Assembly: GCA_964408185.1 (NCBI GenBank)
Contig: CAYOYK010000003.1
Span: forward strand, 1 to 64,000
Source of the DNA: CAYOYK01 sp964408185
Lineage (GTDB): Bacteria > Bacillota > Clostridia > Christensenellales > Aristaeellaceae
Direction: 5' to 3'
Length of the DNA stretch: 64,000 nucleotides
Part shown: in pieces, positions 1-10,717 of the stretch
Numbering within the stretch: position 1 is the first letter of the stretch
How the letters are laid out: every line of letters begins with the position of its first letter
Program-made: the position numbers and the translations under genes
The notes under the pieces: model-generated
Databases searched by the model: none
Told to the model about the DNA's origin: nothing
What the model saw: the letters and a program-made list of their open reading frames with translations, nothing else

Positions 1-1
1 G

Positions 2-535
2 CAGGGGCATTATCCGGCGCGCTGCATGCTGGTGGCCAGCATGAACCCCTGCCCCTGCGGCAACTACGGCAGCCAGATCAAGGAGTGCCATTGCTCTCCG
101 ACCGCAATTAAGCGGTACATGAGCAAAATCAGCGGCCCGCTGCTCGACCGCATCGATTTGCAGGTGGAGATGGACGCCGTGCGCCCCGACGAGCTGACCG
201 GAAAGCTCGACGTGCAGCCGGAAAGCAGCGCCGCCGTGCGCGGGCGCGTGGTGGCGGCGCGTCTGCGCCAGCAGGAGCGCTACCGGGGCGCGGACGTGCG
301 CTGCAACGCCCAGCTCTCGCAGGAGGGCGTGGAGCGGTACTGCCGCCTGTCGCCCTCGGCCGAGAAGCTCCTGCACATGGCCGTGGAGCGCTTCGGGCTG
401 AGCATGCGAGCGTACGGGCGCATCCGCAAGGTCGCGCTGACGATGGCCGATCTGGCCGGGCGCGACAAGATCGAGGATCAGGATGTGGCGCAGGCCATCC
501 AGTACCGCAACCTTGACAGCAGAGTGGGGGAGTGA
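2..535 (+). CDS. comM: ComM/YifB-type Mg-chelatase-like AAA ATPase, C-terminal part
   Basis: The reading frame is open from base 2, so the N-terminal ATPase core lies outside the window. What is visible is the family's C-terminal third: the conserved MNPCPCG stretch, a Cys-rich segment (C-C-C-C within about 25 residues, GSQIKECHC), the block around SGPLLDRIDLQVE (arginine-finger region), and the helical Mg_chelatase_C end containing LSMRAYGRIRKVALTMADL. ComM is a hexameric branch-migration helicase for natural transformation in Proteobacteria; in Firmicutes the homologue sits beside dprA, as here, with a 3-base gap to the next start. Family assignment is firm; a role in DNA uptake is inferred from the family and the neighbour. 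Confidence 0.93.
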   Translation, partial: QGHYPARCMLVASMNPCPCGNYGSQIKECHCSPTAIKRYMSKISGPLLDRIDLQVEMDAVRPDELTGKLDVQPESSAAVRGRVVAARLRQQERYRGADVRCNAQLSQEGVERYCRLSPSAEKLLHMAVERFGLSMRAYGRIRKVALTMADLAGRDKIEDQDVAQAIQYRNLDSRVGE

Positions 536-538
536 GGC

Positions 539-1630
539 GTGACGTATACCCAAGAGGAACGGTGCCTGCTCTGGCTTTCCGCTGCGGAGATTTCCGCCGG
601 GAAGCTCCAAAGGCTCATCGAGCGCTTCGGCGGGGCCGCCGGCATTTGGGACGCGTTTCCCACGGAGGGCGAAAAGCTCTTCGAACCCGGATGCCACGCG
701 GTTTTGAGCAAGCTGCGCACGCCCGCGCAAATGGACGATTTTTGCGCGCGTATTGAAAAGCTGGGCGCGACTGTGTTATTCTTGCACAGTACGGCCTACC
801 CCGACCTGCTGCGGCAGATCGACGACCCGCCGTACTGCCTCTATGCCAAGGGCGATATCGGCGCGCTGGCGCTCCCGTGCATCGCCGTGGTAGGCACCCG
901 CGAGCCGGATACCTACGGCCGCGAGATGTCCCACCGCATCGCGTCGGAGCTGGCGGAGGTCGGCCTGTGCGTGGTGAGCGGCATGGCGAAGGGCATCGAC
1001 GCGTGCGCGCATCGAGGCGCATTGGACGCGGGCGGGCGCACCGTCGCGTTCCTCGGCAGCGGGGTGGATCAGCCCTACCCCGCCGAGAACACGCGCCTCT
1101 ATCACGATATTCTGGACAGCGGCAGCCTGCTGCTGAGCGAGTACCCCATGGGCGCGGCGCCGATGAGCTATCACTTTCCGTACCGCAATCGGCTGATCTC
1201 CGGGCTGTGCTACGCCATTGTGTTTGTACAGGGACTCATCCGCAGCGGCGGCATGCACACCGTAAGCGCGGCGCTGGCGCAGGGCCGCGAGGTCTTTGCG
1301 GTGCCGGGGCGCGTAGGCACGATGATGTGCGAGGGCCCGCACCAGATCATCCGCGAGGGCGCGCGCATGGTGACCTGCGGCGAGGACGTGCTGGAGGACT
1401 TGGGCCTGTTGGAGCTGCTCAAGCCCAAAAAGGGCCCCAAGCGCGAGCCGCCCAACCTGACAAGCGAGCAGGCCCGCATTCTCAACGCGCTCAAGCGCGA
1501 GCCTATGACCATGGACGAGCTCCAGCCCTGTGTAGGCCTGCCCCAAGCTACGCTGCAAACCGAGCTGGGGATGATGGAAATACAGGGGCTGATTCGGCGC
1601 GAGGCGGGCAACCGCTTTACCCGCGCCTGA
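539..1630 (+). CDS. dprA: DNA-processing protein DprA/Smf
   Basis: The GTG start lies 3 bases after the comM stop, behind GGGGGAG. The 363-residue product has the DprA Rossmann-like core: VGTREPDTYG, SGMAKGID, FPYRNRLISGL and SGGMHTVSAAL followed by GREVFAVPG. A helical N-terminal region (about residues 1-70) precedes the core. A winged-helix-like C-terminal domain (about 300-363, TMDELQPCVGLPQATLQTEL) follows. DprA binds incoming single-stranded DNA and loads RecA during transformation. Length and motif order are normal for the family. It is in one transcription unit with comM and topA. Confidence 0.95.
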   Translation: MTYTQEERCLLWLSAAEISAGKLQRLIERFGGAAGIWDAFPTEGEKLFEPGCHAVLSKLRTPAQMDDFCARIEKLGATVLFLHSTAYPDLLRQIDDPPYCLYAKGDIGALALPCIAVVGTREPDTYGREMSHRIASELAEVGLCVVSGMAKGIDACAHRGALDAGGRTVAFLGSGVDQPYPAENTRLYHDILDSGSLLLSEYPMGAAPMSYHFPYRNRLISGLCYAIVFVQGLIRSGGMHTVSAALAQGREVFAVPGRVGTMMCEGPHQIIREGARMVTCGEDVLEDLGLLELLKPKKGPKREPPNLTSEQARILNALKREPMTMDELQPCVGLPQATLQTELGMMEIQGLIRREAGNRFTRA

Positions 1631-1651
1631 TAAACCACAGGAGGACGACAA

Positions 1652-4216
1652 ATGCCAACCACCCAAAAGGCCAACCCCACGACTGCCGCCAAGAAGCCCG
1701 CCGTGAAGGCGACGGTTGCGGCTGAGGAGCCGATCGCCAAGGCGACAGCATCCTCTAAGAAGTCGGCTGCCAAGACCGCAACAGCCGCCAAAAAGTCGGC
1801 TGCTAAAACCGAAACGGCCGCTAAAAAGTCAGCCACCAAGGCAACAGCAACCGCCAAAAAGCCGAACACCAAGGCGACAGCAACCGCCAAAAAGCCGACT
1901 GCCAAGGCGACAGCATCCGTCAAGATGCCGACCGCCAAAACCGCGACGGCTGCCAAGAAGCCGACCGCTAAAGCCGCAACGGCTGCCAAAAAGTCAGCCA
2001 CCAAGGCAACAGCTACCGTCAAAAAGCCCGCTGTCAAGGCGACAACTGCCGCAGCCAAGGCTCCGGCCCGCAAAGCCCCGGCCCGCAAATCCGCCGTCGT
2101 AGCCGCGGGCAAGAAGCTGGTGATCGTGGAATCCCCGGCCAAGGCCAAGACGATCGAGAAGTTTTTGGGGCGCAGCTATCACGTCATCGCCTCGCAGGGG
2201 CACGTGCGGGATCTGCCCAAGAGCCAGCTTGGCGTGGACGTGAAGGATGACTTCGCCATGAAGTACATCACCATTCGCGGACGCGGGGACATTCTGGCCA
2301 ACATCAAAAAGGACGCCAAGAACGCCTCGACCGTCTACCTCGCAACCGACCCTGACCGCGAGGGAGAGGCCATCAGCTGGCATTTGGCGCAGCTGCTCAA
2401 TATCGACCCGGTCAGCCCCTGCCGCATCGAGTTCCACGAGATCACACAGAAAGCCGTCAAGGACGCGCTGGAGCATGTGCGCTCCATCGATATGGACCGC
2501 GTGGACGCGCAGCAGGCCCGGCGCGCGCTGGATCGGCTGGTGGGCTACAAGATCAGCCCGCTGCTGTGGGCGAAGGTGAAGAAGGGGCTGTCGGCCGGGC
2601 GCGTGCAGAGCGTCGCCACCAAGCTGGTGGTCGAGCGCGAGCGCGAGATCGAGGCGTTCCTCCCCGAAGAATATTGGGAGCTGTACGCCACCTGCCCCGT
2701 TACCGCCGTCAACGGCAAAAAGACCTCCGTGCGCGCCAAGCTGGCCACGCTGGACGGCAAAAAGGCCGCTATCGGCAACGAAAAGGACGCGAAGGCCGCC
2801 CAAAAGCGCGTCGAGACCGCCAGCCTGACCGTCAGCGCCGTGAAATGGGGCGAAAAGAAAAAGTACCCGCAGCCGCCGTTTATCACCAGCAGCCTCCAGC
2901 AGGAGGCCAGCCGCAAGCTGAACTTCTCCACCGCCAAAACCATGCAGGTGGTGCAGCAGCTCTACGAGGGCGTCGATCTGGGCAAGAGCGGCGCGCACGG
3001 CCTCGTTACCTATATCCGCACCGACAGCGTGCGCGTCAGCGACGAGGCTCTTGCGCAGGTTCGGCAGATCATCCCGCGCTTGTACGGCGCGGAGTATTGC
3101 CCGGATACGCCCAACCAGTACAAGGGCCGCAAGAACGCGCAGGACGCGCACGAGGCCATCCGCCCCACCGACGTGACGCAGACCCCGGACAGCGTAAAGG
3201 AATTCCTGACGCGCGATCAGTACAACCTGTACCGTTTGATTTACAACCGCTTTGTCGCCAGCCAAATGACCCCCGCCGCGTTTAAGACGCTCACGCTGGA
3301 GATCAGCGGCGACGGCGTGGGCCTGCGTTACTACGGCGAGCATATGACATTCGCGGGCTATCGCGCGGTGTACACCGAGAGCGAGGACGACGAGCCCGAA
3401 GCGCCCGAAAGCGCGCTGCCGGACGCGCGCGAGGGCGACGCGACCAAGGCCGAGAACGTGGAGGCGACCCAGCACTTCACCCAGCCTCCGGCGCGCTATA
3501 CCGAGGCCAGCTTGGTCAAGACGCTTGAGGAGCTGGGCATCGGCCGACCCAGCACCTACGCGCCCACAATCTCCACCATCATCGGGCGCGGGTATGTCAG
3601 CCGCGAGGCCAAGCGTCTGTACCCCACGGAGTTGGGCCGCATGGTCAACGATATGATGTGCGAGTACTTTGGCCCCGTGGTGGAAACCGCCTTTACCGCC
3701 TCCATGGAGAACGAGCTGGACGAGGTGGAGGAGGGCCGTCAGGAGTGGCGCGGCGTGCTGCGGGATTTCTATCCGCCCTTTGAAAAGATGCTGGAAAAGG
3801 CCGAGACGTCCATTGAAAAGATCGAGGTCAAGGACGAGGTCAGCGACGTGCAGTGCGAGAAGTGCGGCGCGATGATGGTGTACAAGATGGGCCGCTTTGG
3901 CAAATTTCTGGCGTGCCCCAACTTTCCCAACTGCCGCAACGCCAAGCCGATTTTGCACTATATCGATACGCCCTGCCCCAAGTGCGGCGCGCGCCTGATG
4001 GAGAAGACAAGCCGCAAGAACCGCAAGTTCTACGGCTGCGAAAAATACCCCGCCTGCGATTTTGTCAGCTGGGAGATGCCTATTCCCGACAAATGCCCCG
4101 TCTGCGGCAGCTACATGGTGCTCAAGCGCGGCAAGCGCGGCGAGGTCATCCATCTGTGCGCCAACGAGAACTGCCGCCACAAGGCCGTGGTGGCCAAGGA
4201 AGGGGTCGACGAGTGA
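1652..4216 (+). CDS. topA: DNA topoisomerase I (type IA) with a Lys/Ala-rich N-terminal tail
   Basis: The ATG start follows AGGAGG at about 1639. Residues 1-152 are a low-complexity tail built from Ala, Lys, Thr and Ser in short repeats of the AAKKPTAKATA kind. The enzyme proper begins near residue 154 with the TOPRIM signature KLVIVESPAKAKTIEKF. The catalytic tyrosine is Tyr454 in GLVTYIRTDS. Three C4 zinc ribbons occupy about residues 735-845 (CEKCG, CPKCG and CPVCG pairs). TopA relaxes negative supercoils by cutting one strand. At 854 residues it is about 150 longer than ordinary Firmicute TopA, and the excess is the tail. Histone-H1-like basic tails are known at the C-terminus of actinobacterial TopA, where they aid processivity; an N-terminal one is unusual. 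The stop overlaps the trmFO start. Confidence 0.96.
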   Translation: MPTTQKANPTTAAKKPAVKATVAAEEPIAKATASSKKSAAKTATAAKKSAAKTETAAKKSATKATATAKKPNTKATATAKKPTAKATASVKMPTAKTATAAKKPTAKAATAAKKSATKATATVKKPAVKATTAAAKAPARKAPARKSAVVAAGKKLVIVESPAKAKTIEKFLGRSYHVIASQGHVRDLPKSQLGVDVKDDFAMKYITIRGRGDILANIKKDAKNASTVYLATDPDREGEAISWHLAQLLNIDPVSPCRIEFHEITQKAVKDALEHVRSIDMDRVDAQQARRALDRLVGYKISPLLWAKVKKGLSAGRVQSVATKLVVEREREIEAFLPEEYWELYATCPVTAVNGKKTSVRAKLATLDGKKAAIGNEKDAKAAQKRVETASLTVSAVKWGEKKKYPQPPFITSSLQQEASRKLNFSTAKTMQVVQQLYEGVDLGKSGAHGLVTYIRTDSVRVSDEALAQVRQIIPRLYGAEYCPDTPNQYKGRKNAQDAHEAIRPTDVTQTPDSVKEFLTRDQYNLYRLIYNRFVASQMTPAAFKTLTLEISGDGVGLRYYGEHMTFAGYRAVYTESEDDEPEAPESALPDAREGDATKAENVEATQHFTQPPARYTEASLVKTLEELGIGRPSTYAPTISTIIGRGYVSREAKRLYPTELGRMVNDMMCEYFGPVVETAFTASMENELDEVEEGRQEWRGVLRDFYPPFEKMLEKAETSIEKIEVKDEVSDVQCEKCGAMMVYKMGRFGKFLACPNFPNCRNAKPILHYIDTPCPKCGARLMEKTSRKNRKFYGCEKYPACDFVSWEMPIPDKCPVCGSYMVLKRGKRGEVIHLCANENCRHKAVVAKEGVDE
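1680..2100 (+). repeat. Imperfect short repeats encoding the Lys/Ala tail of TopA
   Basis: About 420 bases at the 5' end of topA consist of variants of a unit reading roughly GCCAAAAAGCCGACTGCCAA, with units of about 30 bases, each coding for AAKK(P/S)(T/A)(A/T)KA-type residues. Copies differ at several positions, so the array is old or under selection at protein level. The reading frame is kept throughout. Such arrays can gain or lose units by slippage, so length may vary between strains. Confidence 0.8.
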
Positions 4217-5532
4217 ACGCGATCGTTGTCGGCGGCGGGCTGGCGGGCTGCGAGGCCGCGTGGCAGCTTGCCCAGCGGGGCGTGGACGTGACGCTCTATG
4301 AAATGAAGCCGCAAAAGAAAACTCCGGCCCAGAGCCTGAACACATTGGCGGAGCTGGTGTGCAGCAACAGCCTGCGCTCCGACCGCCTGACCAACGCGGT
4401 CGGGCTGCTCAAGGAGGAAATGCGCAGGCTGGATTCCCTCATCCTGCGCGCGGCGGATGCTACGCGCGTGCCGGCCGGAGGCGCGCTGGCGGTGGACCGG
4501 GAGGGGTTCTCCGCGCGGGTCGATCAGGCGGTGCGCGAGCACCCGCACATCGCCGTGGCCGAGCAGGAGCTGACAGAGCTGCCCGCCGAGCCGGCCATCA
4601 TCGCCACCGGGCCGCTGACCAGCGATGCGCTCAGCGAGGCCATCGCGCGCATGCCGGGCCTGACCACGCTGCATTTTTACGATGCGGCCGCGCCCATCGT
4701 CGTGGGCGACAGCTTGGACATGGACAGCGTATTCCGCATGTCGCGGTACGACCGCGGCGAGGATTACCTCAACTGCCCCATGAGCCGCGAGGAGTATTTT
4801 GATTTCATCCACGCGCTGCAAACGGCCGAAACCGTTCCTGTACACGGGTTCGAGGAGAAGGGCGTGTTCGAGGGCTGCATGCCCATCGAGAGCATGGCCA
4901 AGCGCGGGGACATGGCGGCGGCCTTCGGGCCGCTCAAGCCCGTGGGGCTGATCGACCCCCGCACCGGCAAATCGCCCTTCGCGGTGGTGCAGCTCCGCCG
5001 CGATAACTACGCGGGCACGCTGTACAACATCGTCGGCTTTCAGACGCGGCTCACCTATCCGGAGCAAAGGCGCGTGTTCGGGATGATCCCCGGACTGGCG
5101 CACGCGGAGTATGCCCGCCTTGGCGTGATGCACCGCAACACATTCCTCAACAGCCCCGGCTTTTTGGATGAGACCTACCGCGTGCGCGGCACGGACGCGC
5201 TGTACTTTGCCGGGCAGATGACCGGCGTGGAGGGCTACGTGGAAAGCGCGGCCAGCGGCCTGCTGTGCGGGATTGCGCTGGCCTGCCGCCTGCGGGGGCA
5301 GGAGCCGCCCGCGTTCAGCGGACGGACGGCCATCGGCGCGATGGGACGGTACGTCAGCGCGCCCAACCGGCGATTCCAGCCCATGAACTGCGCGTTTGGG
5401 CTCATTGACGAGTGGACGCCCTCGGAGGGCGAAAAGCGTCCGCGCGCCAAGCAGGAGCGCTACGAGCGAATCTCCGCGCGCGCGCTGGAGGAAATCGACC
5501 GCGTTGCCGATCAGCTTCGCGCGATGGGCTGA
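4213..5532 (+). CDS. trmFO: Methylenetetrahydrofolate-tRNA (uracil-54-C5)-methyltransferase TrmFO
   Basis: The GTG start at 4213 overlaps the topA stop (GTGA), which indicates translational coupling. The open frame extends further upstream, but that part lies inside topA in another frame, and this start puts the FAD-binding motif VVGGGLAGCEAAW at the N-terminus as the family requires. The 439-residue length is typical. Other family blocks are LYEMKPQKKTPAQ, LVCSNSLRSD, the CPMSREEY segment, GCMPIESMA and YFAGQMTGVEGYVESAASG. The enzyme uses FAD and methylene-THF to make m5U54 (T54) in tRNA in the cytoplasm. topA-trmFO adjacency is common in Firmicutes. Confidence 0.96.
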   Translation: MNAIVVGGGLAGCEAAWQLAQRGVDVTLYEMKPQKKTPAQSLNTLAELVCSNSLRSDRLTNAVGLLKEEMRRLDSLILRAADATRVPAGGALAVDREGFSARVDQAVREHPHIAVAEQELTELPAEPAIIATGPLTSDALSEAIARMPGLTTLHFYDAAAPIVVGDSLDMDSVFRMSRYDRGEDYLNCPMSREEYFDFIHALQTAETVPVHGFEEKGVFEGCMPIESMAKRGDMAAAFGPLKPVGLIDPRTGKSPFAVVQLRRDNYAGTLYNIVGFQTRLTYPEQRRVFGMIPGLAHAEYARLGVMHRNTFLNSPGFLDETYRVRGTDALYFAGQMTGVEGYVESAASGLLCGIALACRLRGQEPPAFSGRTAIGAMGRYVSAPNRRFQPMNCAFGLIDEWTPSEGEKRPRAKQERYERISARALEEIDRVADQLRAMG

Positions 5533-5586
5533 CGGATTTGCCTGATTGTGGTATGATAACCAAAGCAAAGGATGGGAGGAATCCCC

Positions 5587-7047
5587 ATGAGGAAACGGTT
5601 GACGGCGATATTGCTGGTGTGCGCGCTGCTGCTGGCGGCAATGCCTGTATCCGCGCTCGCCAAGGGAAAAAGGATGGAGGACGGCGTGCCCGTCTGGTCC
5701 GAAAAGACCGTGAAGGAGTACGTGCTGGATTACCTTGTCGGCGAGGACATGGAACGCCTCTGGGGCTACTACGATTTGCAGGTGCGCCGCTACATGCCCA
5801 TGACCACCTACCGCGGCTTTTTGAGCGAGCTGGCGTGGAAAACCGGCGATTTTGAGGGCTTTGGCGCCTACGAAAGCTACGATGATACCGCGCTCGCCCC
5901 GGACGGCGCGCCGCAGAAGGTGCATGTGCTCCACCTGTGCATGGAGAAGCAGGACCTTGACCTGTACTTTATGCACAAGAACGCGGAGGATGACTGGGAG
6001 GTCATGGCGGTCGAGTTTGTATTCGCCGATAAACAGGAGATACAGCCCGGCAACACCTACGCCGAGTGCATGGCCCAGATGGAGCAGGAGCGCCAGCAGG
6101 CTGTCGCTGTTGCCAAGGGCACCTACATGGAAAGCAGCGTGCTGCTCTCCGATGACGCCGACGCGCTGCCCGGCACGCTTTTCCTGCCGGATATCGCCAC
6201 CGAGGACGCGCCCGTGCCCGCCGTGCTTCTGGTACACGATGACGGCCCGTATGACCGCGACGAGACCCGCGGCGAAACTCAGCTTTTTGCGGATATCGGC
6301 AAGGCGTTTGCGGAGCAGGGCATTGCGGTGCTGTGCTACGACAAGCGCTCCTACGCCTATCCGTCCGAGACGGGCGCGGAGAGCGTCAAGGAGGACGTGA
6401 TGGAGGACGCGATTGCGGCCTGCAAGTACCTGCGCACCGTCAAGCGCGTGGATAAAGACCGCATCTACCTTGTGGGGCACGGGCTGGGCGCTATGCTGGC
6501 CCCGCGCATCGTGGCCAATTACACCAAGGGCTTCGCGGGGATGGTGCTCATCAACGGCTCGCCCAAGTCGCTGCTGGACCTGTACCTGTCGCGGGAAAAG
6601 GCCGCCATCGCGGCCCTGCCGGAGGACGAGCAGGCCGCCGCCGAGGAGAAGCTCGCGCCGCTCATCGAGACCTGCGGAGAGCTGGCCGAGGGCGAGCCCA
6701 AGGCCGCGCGCGCGCTTGAGCTATTCGGGCGCAACGGCTACTACTATTACGAGATGGATCAGGAGAAGAACTACCCCATTTCGTTCATCTCCCGCAGAGG
6801 GATCCCAACGCTGATCATCAGCGGCGGCGCGGACTGGGAGGTATCCGTCGAGGACGGCTACTACGCCTATGAGAACGAGCTGCTGAGCGAGGTGTTTGTC
6901 AGCTTTCGGCTGTACAAGGGCCTCAACCACCTGCTCATGACCTACACCGGAGACGAGGCCGACCGCGGCACGGAGCGCGAGTACGATACCCCCGCGCATT
7001 TGGACGAGCAGGCGGCGCAATCCATGATTGATTTCATTTTGAAATAG
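5587..7047 (+). CDS. Secreted alpha/beta-hydrolase-fold protein with DUF3887-like N-terminal domain and no nucleophilic Ser
   Basis: An in-frame ATG at 5572 lies on the ribosome site, so the ATG at 5587, 6 bases after GGGAGGA, is chosen, giving 486 residues. Residues 1-26 form a Sec signal (AMPVSALA); no lipobox Cys is present. Residues about 40-140 resemble the small DUF3887 domain that often precedes secreted hydrolases. The hydrolase core starts near [12 protein letters not shown] and has LCYDKRSY and [14 protein letters not shown]. The usual GxSxG elbow reads G297-H-G299-L-G301 with a GGG codon, so the catalytic Ser is Gly. The other triad positions look kept: Asp in SGGADWEV and His in KGLNHLL. 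It may be a non-catalytic binding protein. It sits between trmFO and hslV, with no functional link evident. Confidence 0.8.
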   Translation: MRKRLTAILLVCALLLAAMPVSALAKGKRMEDGVPVWSEKTVKEYVLDYLVGEDMERLWGYYDLQVRRYMPMTTYRGFLSELAWKTGDFEGFGAYESYDDTALAPDGAPQKVHVLHLCMEKQDLDLYFMHKNAEDDWEVMAVEFVFADKQEIQPGNTYAECMAQMEQERQQAVAVAKGTYMESSVLLSDDADALPGTLFLPDIATEDAPVPAVLLVHDDGPYDRDETRGETQLFADIGKAFAEQGIAVLCYDKRSYAYPSETGAESVKEDVMEDAIAACKYLRTVKRVDKDRIYLVGHGLGAMLAPRIVANYTKGFAGMVLINGSPKSLLDLYLSREKAAIAALPEDEQAAAEEKLAPLIETCGELAEGEPKAARALELFGRNGYYYYEMDQEKNYPISFISRRGIPTLIISGGADWEVSVEDGYYAYENELLSEVFVSFRLYKGLNHLLMTYTGDEADRGTEREYDTPAHLDEQAAQSMIDFILK

Positions 7048-7058
7048 GAGGGAAGCAT

Positions 7059-7592
7059 ATGGCCATGATGGGGACTACCATCTGCGCCGTCAAGCGGGGC
7101 GGGCATATCGCCATCGCCGGCGACGGGCAGGTGACCATGGGGGAGAACACGGTGTTCAAATCCTCCGCGCGCAAGGTGCGCAGGCTGTATAACGGACAGG
7201 TGGCGGTCGGGTTTGCCGGCTCGGTGGCCGACGCGTTTTCCCTGTGTGAAATGTTTGAGGAAAAGCTGACACAGTGCGGCGGCAATTTGGAGCGCGCCGC
7301 CGTGAATCTGGCCCAGAGCTGGCGCGGAGATACCACCATGCGCCAGCTCCAGAGCATGATGATCGTCGCCGATAAGAACGACATGCTGATTCTCAGCGGC
7401 ACCGGCGAGGTCATCGACCCGGACGACGGCGTGGCGGCCATCGGCTCCGGCGGCAATTACGCGCTGGCCGCGGCCCGCGCGCTGGTGCAAAACACGGGGC
7501 TCACCGCCGAGGAGATCGCCGTCAAAGCGCTGGAGGTCGCGTCCTCCATTTGCGTGTTCACCAACGACCATATCACCGTTGAGGTGCTGTAA
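7059..7592 (+). CDS. hslV: ATP-dependent protease peptidase subunit HslV (ClpQ)
   Basis: The start is ATG with AGGAGGG 5 bases upstream. The 177-residue protein matches HslV throughout: [43 protein letters not shown], and [16 protein letters not shown]. The catalytic N-terminal threonine would be Thr6 after removal of a five-residue leader (MAMMG), longer than the single Met removed in E. coli. HslV forms a double hexamer capped by HslU and degrades unfolded proteins. hslU follows 9 bases later. Confidence 0.97.
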   Translation: MAMMGTTICAVKRGGHIAIAGDGQVTMGENTVFKSSARKVRRLYNGQVAVGFAGSVADAFSLCEMFEEKLTQCGGNLERAAVNLAQSWRGDTTMRQLQSMMIVADKNDMLILSGTGEVIDPDDGVAAIGSGGNYALAAARALVQNTGLTAEEIAVKALEVASSICVFTNDHITVEVL

Positions 7593-7601
7593 GGAGCAAC
7601 T

Positions 7602-8966
<1,365 letters not shown>

Positions 8967-8986
8967 GCATCAAGGAGGATACGCCC

Positions 8987-10204
8987 ATGGACTACCGCAG
9001 CTATCTCCGTTATCATCCCGATCAGGACGGGCGCTTTGGGCCGTATGGCGGCGCGATCTTACCGCCGGAGCTCAAGGCGGCCTTTGAGGAGATCACCGAG
9101 GCGTACCAGACCATCTGCCACAGCGCGCAGTTTATCAACGAGCTGCGCCGCATCCGCCGGGATTTTCAGGGCAGACCGACCCCGGTGTACCATTGTGAGC
9201 GCCTCAGCCGGAAGCTGGGCTGCTGCCAGATTTACCTCAAGCGCGAGGATTTGAACCACACCGGCGCGCACAAGCTCAACCACTGCATGGGCGAGGGGCT
9301 GCTGGCTAAGTACATGGGCAAAAAGAAGCTGATCGCCGAGACCGGCGCGGGCCAGCACGGCGTGGCGCTTGCAACCGCGGCTGCGTTTTTCGGGCTGGAA
9401 TGCGAGATCCACATGGGCGAGGTGGATATCGCCAAGCAGGCGCCCAACGTGACCCGCATGAAGATCCTCGGCGCGGAGGTCGTGCCTGTGACGCGCGGCG
9501 CGAGGACCCTCAAGGAGGCCGTGGACAGCGCCTTTGAAAGCTACGCGCGCCAGTACAAGGACGCGATCTACTGCATCGGCTCCGCGCTGGGGCCGCATCC
9601 CTTCCCGCTGATGGTGCGCGACTTCCAGATGGTCGTGGGCGTGGAGGCTCGCGAGCAGTTTTTGGAGATGACGGGCATGGAGCCAACCGCGGTCTGCGCC
9701 TGCGTAGGCGGCGGCAGTAACTCCATCGGCACATTTGTGCCGTTTCTGGATTCCACAAGCGACCTCTACGGCGTGGAGCCGCTGGGGCGCAGCACGATGC
9801 TGGGCGACCATGCCGCCAGCATGACCTACGGAAGCAAGGGCGTGATGCACGGCTTTGAGAGCATCATGCTCAAGGATGAGAACGGCGACCCGGCGCAGGT
9901 CTACTCCATCGCCAGCGGGCTGGACTATCCCTCCGTCGGCCCGGAGCACGCCTATCTGCACGATTTGGGCCGCGTCAAGTACGTGACCGCCTCCGACGAG
10001 GAGGCCGTGCGCGCGTTCTTCGCCCTCTCGCGGTACGAGGGCATCATCCCCGCGCTGGAAAGCTCCCACGCCGTTGCCTTTGCCATGAAGCTGGCGCAGG
10101 AAATGGGCACCGGGGCCATCCTCGCCACGCTGAGCGGCCGGGGCGATAAGGACGTGGACTACGTGGTGGAGCACTACGGTTACGGCGAGCAGTTTGAGCT
10201 GTAA
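8987..10204 (+). CDS. trpB: Tryptophan synthase beta chain
   Basis: The ATG follows AAGGAGGA. The 405-residue protein is a TrpB1-type beta chain: the PLP lysine is Lys96 in HTGAHKLN, the catalytic Glu is Glu118 in [11 protein letters not shown], and the phosphate cup is GGGSNSIG near residue 243. The [14 protein letters not shown] variant replaces the more usual NNALG. It condenses indole and serine to tryptophan with PLP. No trpA or other trp gene is in the window, so it is an orphan here and may work on free indole or pair with a distant alpha chain. A strong bidirectional hairpin follows. Confidence 0.95.
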   Translation: MDYRSYLRYHPDQDGRFGPYGGAILPPELKAAFEEITEAYQTICHSAQFINELRRIRRDFQGRPTPVYHCERLSRKLGCCQIYLKREDLNHTGAHKLNHCMGEGLLAKYMGKKKLIAETGAGQHGVALATAAAFFGLECEIHMGEVDIAKQAPNVTRMKILGAEVVPVTRGARTLKEAVDSAFESYARQYKDAIYCIGSALGPHPFPLMVRDFQMVVGVEAREQFLEMTGMEPTAVCACVGGGSNSIGTFVPFLDSTSDLYGVEPLGRSTMLGDHAASMTYGSKGVMHGFESIMLKDENGDPAQVYSIASGLDYPSVGPEHAYLHDLGRVKYVTASDEEAVRAFFALSRYEGIIPALESSHAVAFAMKLAQEMGTGAILATLSGRGDKDVDYVVEHYGYGEQFEL

Positions 10205-10222
10205 GGGCTAAGCGGCAATCTG

Positions 10223-10252
10223 AAAGGGAGCGCCCGATCGGGCGCTCCCTTT
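10223..10252 (+). terminator. Bidirectional rho-independent terminator after trpB
   Basis: This is a perfect 30-base palindrome: AAAGGGAGCGCCCGA followed by its exact reverse complement, ending in TTT on either strand. It lies between trpB (plus) and the convergent DUF3899-like gene (minus), so it can serve both. The GGGAGCGCC stem sequence recurs in two other terminators in this window. Confidence 0.85.
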
Positions 10253-10268
10253 GCATACCGTAAATGCG

Positions 10269-10694
10269 TTACAGCGTGTAGTACAGCCACAGGCACAGCA
10301 GCGACAGCAGGATGAAGCCAATGCCCGTGAACAGCAGCACAAAGTTGCTCTTATGGCGCTTTTCTTCTTTCTCCGCCTTGTAGTCCACGTACTTGATGTG
10401 ATCTTGGGGCTTGCGCAGGGAGGAAAACAGCAGCAGCAGGCTCTTGAAGGCATAGGAAAAAATATCAAAGAAGCCGGTGGTGGCAATCCAGATCAGCAGG
10501 CCCAGCGCCGTGAGCAGCAGGCCCGTTACAAAGAGGCCGTCGCTACAGATGGCCGCAAGCTCGGAGCCGGTGTGCGGCGCGGAAAGTCCGCGCCCAAACG
10601 CGATTGCGACCGATGCGCCCGCGCCGATGGCGGCTGTGATCAAATACTGGAGCCATAAGCGCTTGGGCTTGGTGGGGGCGGTGTGCTCGCTCAT
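10269..10694 (-). CDS. DUF3899-like small integral membrane protein
   Basis: The frame opens upstream inside the preceding gene, but the ATG ending at 10694 has AAAGGAA about 6 bases upstream and gives a sensible 141-residue protein beginning MSEHTAPTKPKR. Three hydrophobic segments are visible: YLITAAIGAGASVAIAF, LFVTGLLLTALGLLIWIA and FVLLFTGIGFILLSLLCLWL. The segment TGFFDIFSYAF between the second and third matches my memory of DUF3899. Function unknown. It follows oppF by 23 bases on the same strand, so it probably shares the opp transcript. Confidence 0.75.
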   Translation of the reverse strand: MSEHTAPTKPKRLWLQYLITAAIGAGASVAIAFGRGLSAPHTGSELAAICSDGLFVTGLLLTALGLLIWIATTGFFDIFSYAFKSLLLLFSSLRKPQDHIKYVDYKAEKEEKRHKSNFVLLFTGIGFILLSLLCLWLYYTL

Positions 10695-10717
10695 GCGTGT
10701 TCCTTTCGTGGCGGGGC

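Noticed and set aside
1680..2100. CRISPR-like array at the start of topA
   Set aside because: The units are coding, imperfect and contiguous, with no constant repeats separated by unique spacers.
3853..4212. N-terminal extension of TrmFO reading through topA
   Set aside because: The extension is rich in Arg/Gln/Pro and overlaps topA in another frame; the GTG at 4213 places the FAD motif correctly.
1994..4345. Long minus-strand open frame of 783 codons opposite topA
   Set aside because: Composition is His/Leu/Ala/Arg-rich with no family likeness; it is the antisense shadow of a GC-rich gene. The same applies to long frames opposite trmFO, oppD, oppA, prfC, typA and essC.
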